Source of the DNA: Nothophaeocryptopus gaeumannii
Taxonomy: Eukaryota > Ascomycota > Dothideomycetes > Mycosphaerellales > Mycosphaerellaceae
DNA: 64,000 nt
Assembly (NCBI GenBank): GCA_031771865.1
Contig: JASISA010000001.1
Span: forward strand, 2,356,001 to 2,420,000
Direction of reading: 5' to 3'
Both the position numbers and the translations under genes were made by a program. Below are positions 63,164-64,000 of this stretch, one piece after another. A model generated the notes under the pieces. It searched no databases. It was given only the letters and a program-made list of their open reading frames with translations, and was not told the origin of the DNA. Position 1 is the stretch's first letter, and every line of letters begins with the position of its first letter.

Positions 63164-64000
63164 GCGGATCTCACACAGTGCTGTCTCTGCGTTGGTGGGG
63201 CAGAATCTCTGCCGCCGGGAGACGGTCCGATAAGCTCTCATGAGTTGGAATGCTCGAGATGGGTATGGAGATGACTGTCCATAGTCTCAATTGGGTGGGC
63301 TCAGAAACCTGATGTGGGAGAGCATGAGACAAGCAGGGGACTGCTTCACCCCGAGAGCTCTATAGCTAGCTACCCATACCAAGACTTCCAATCAACCGAA
63401 TTGATCAAACCCATCTTCGGACCCGTTGTTCGTATCCGAACTTCATAGCAAACCACCGGGGCCGAGCTTGTTCGCACCTTTTCTCGCAATAGTCTACACT
63501 GCTCGGCCTCGCATCTTCTTGTGCACATATCAAAATCCCCTTCGCGTCCGTTTCGGACCCGTATCACAACGCGCGAGGTAACTGATCCCCGAAGCTCTCC
63601 TCCACTACAAAATAATCACCCGAGCCCGAACACCTCACATCACCGAGCCCCTCCACCCAAACTCACGATCTGATTTGCTGTCTGACAGCGGACGCTAATG
63701 GATGTGCAAAAGTTCGGGGCCCGGACACCGAGTTGTTTCCTTTGTCTCGGTGATCAAAGGTGTTTTGAGAGGCGAGTGAGGTGCGATTGAGGGACAGAAT
63801 CGAGAACGATTGGTGAGGGAGGTGAGGAAGTTAATGGAAGTACGAATTTCGGGAAGCGAAGGGCGAGGTTGGTCGGGGAACGGTGGGTTTCGCCCGAGAG
63901 AAGTGATTGTTTCGGCCTTTTTCTCGTGAAGAGTTTCTGTCCAGGAACACAGACAGGACAAACAACCACGTCGCCGTGAGAAACGAACGGCACCACGCGA
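63164..64000. other. Intergenic, no gene seen to the end of the window
   Basis: The 837 bp after the RNase III stop contain only short unsupported ORFs, two of them on the minus strand near 63700-63990. Confidence 0.45.

Noticed and set aside
1..64000. tRNA or rRNA genes
   Set aside because: No T-loop-like ggttcgaatc with matching acceptor and anticodon arms was found by eye; a tRNAscan-SE run would be decisive.

Overview
This window is a gene-dense piece of a filamentous ascomycete nuclear genome, probably a Dothideomycete. The organism call is an inference. It rests on short GT-AG introns of about 50-80 nt, a set of fungus-typical genes (lanosterol synthase, MET12-type MTHFR, Zn2Cys6 regulator, JmjC/ARID/PHD demethylase, CFD1, mS33) and several short proteins with an (L)PxELRxxIY motif of the 2EXR/F-box-like kind common in that class. 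All exon boundaries were built by eye from splice signals and reading frame, without transcript data.

Layout. 0-9.4 kb: a small conserved protein, a broken secreted HNH nuclease, a Zn2Cys6 regulator divergent from a short-chain dehydrogenase, and a DJ-1/PfpI-like protein. 9.4-14.6 kb: an FAD monooxygenase, then a decayed tract with a loose array of short ORFs and a pseudogene with at least five lesions. 14.9-34.5 kb: a housekeeping block with D-2-hydroxyglutarate dehydrogenase, proteasome alpha4, a KDM5-type H3K4 demethylase, SLX1 (with an apparent frameshift in its acidic tail), a QTRT2-like TGT subunit, thymidylate kinase, an AIM6-like phosphodiesterase, a P450 and MET12. 34.5-42.4 kb: gene-poor stretches around an 86-aa protein, an F-box-like protein, a PQ-loop transporter and a small secreted cysteine-rich protein. 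42.4-46.7 kb: a large secreted Leu/Pro/Ser-repeat protein with apple/PAN-like cysteine modules and an in-frame TAG. 46.9-56.4 kb: CFD1, an NRP1-type RNA-binding protein with a degenerate exonuclease domain, ERG7 and a YAR1-like ankyrin protein. 56.8-63.2 kb: a cluster of 2EXR-like genes with one tandem pair, then mS33 and an RNase III.

The housekeeping genes act in separate pathways (sterols, one-carbon metabolism, Fe-S assembly, proteolysis, DNA repair, chromatin) and do not form a cluster. Many adjacent pairs share a short divergent promoter. The least routine content is the recurrence of broken reading frames (HNH nuclease, 13.5-14.6 kb pseudogene, short-ORF array, SLX1 tail, surface protein). 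These could be point-mutation decay such as repeat-induced point mutation, or sequence errors; read data would decide.
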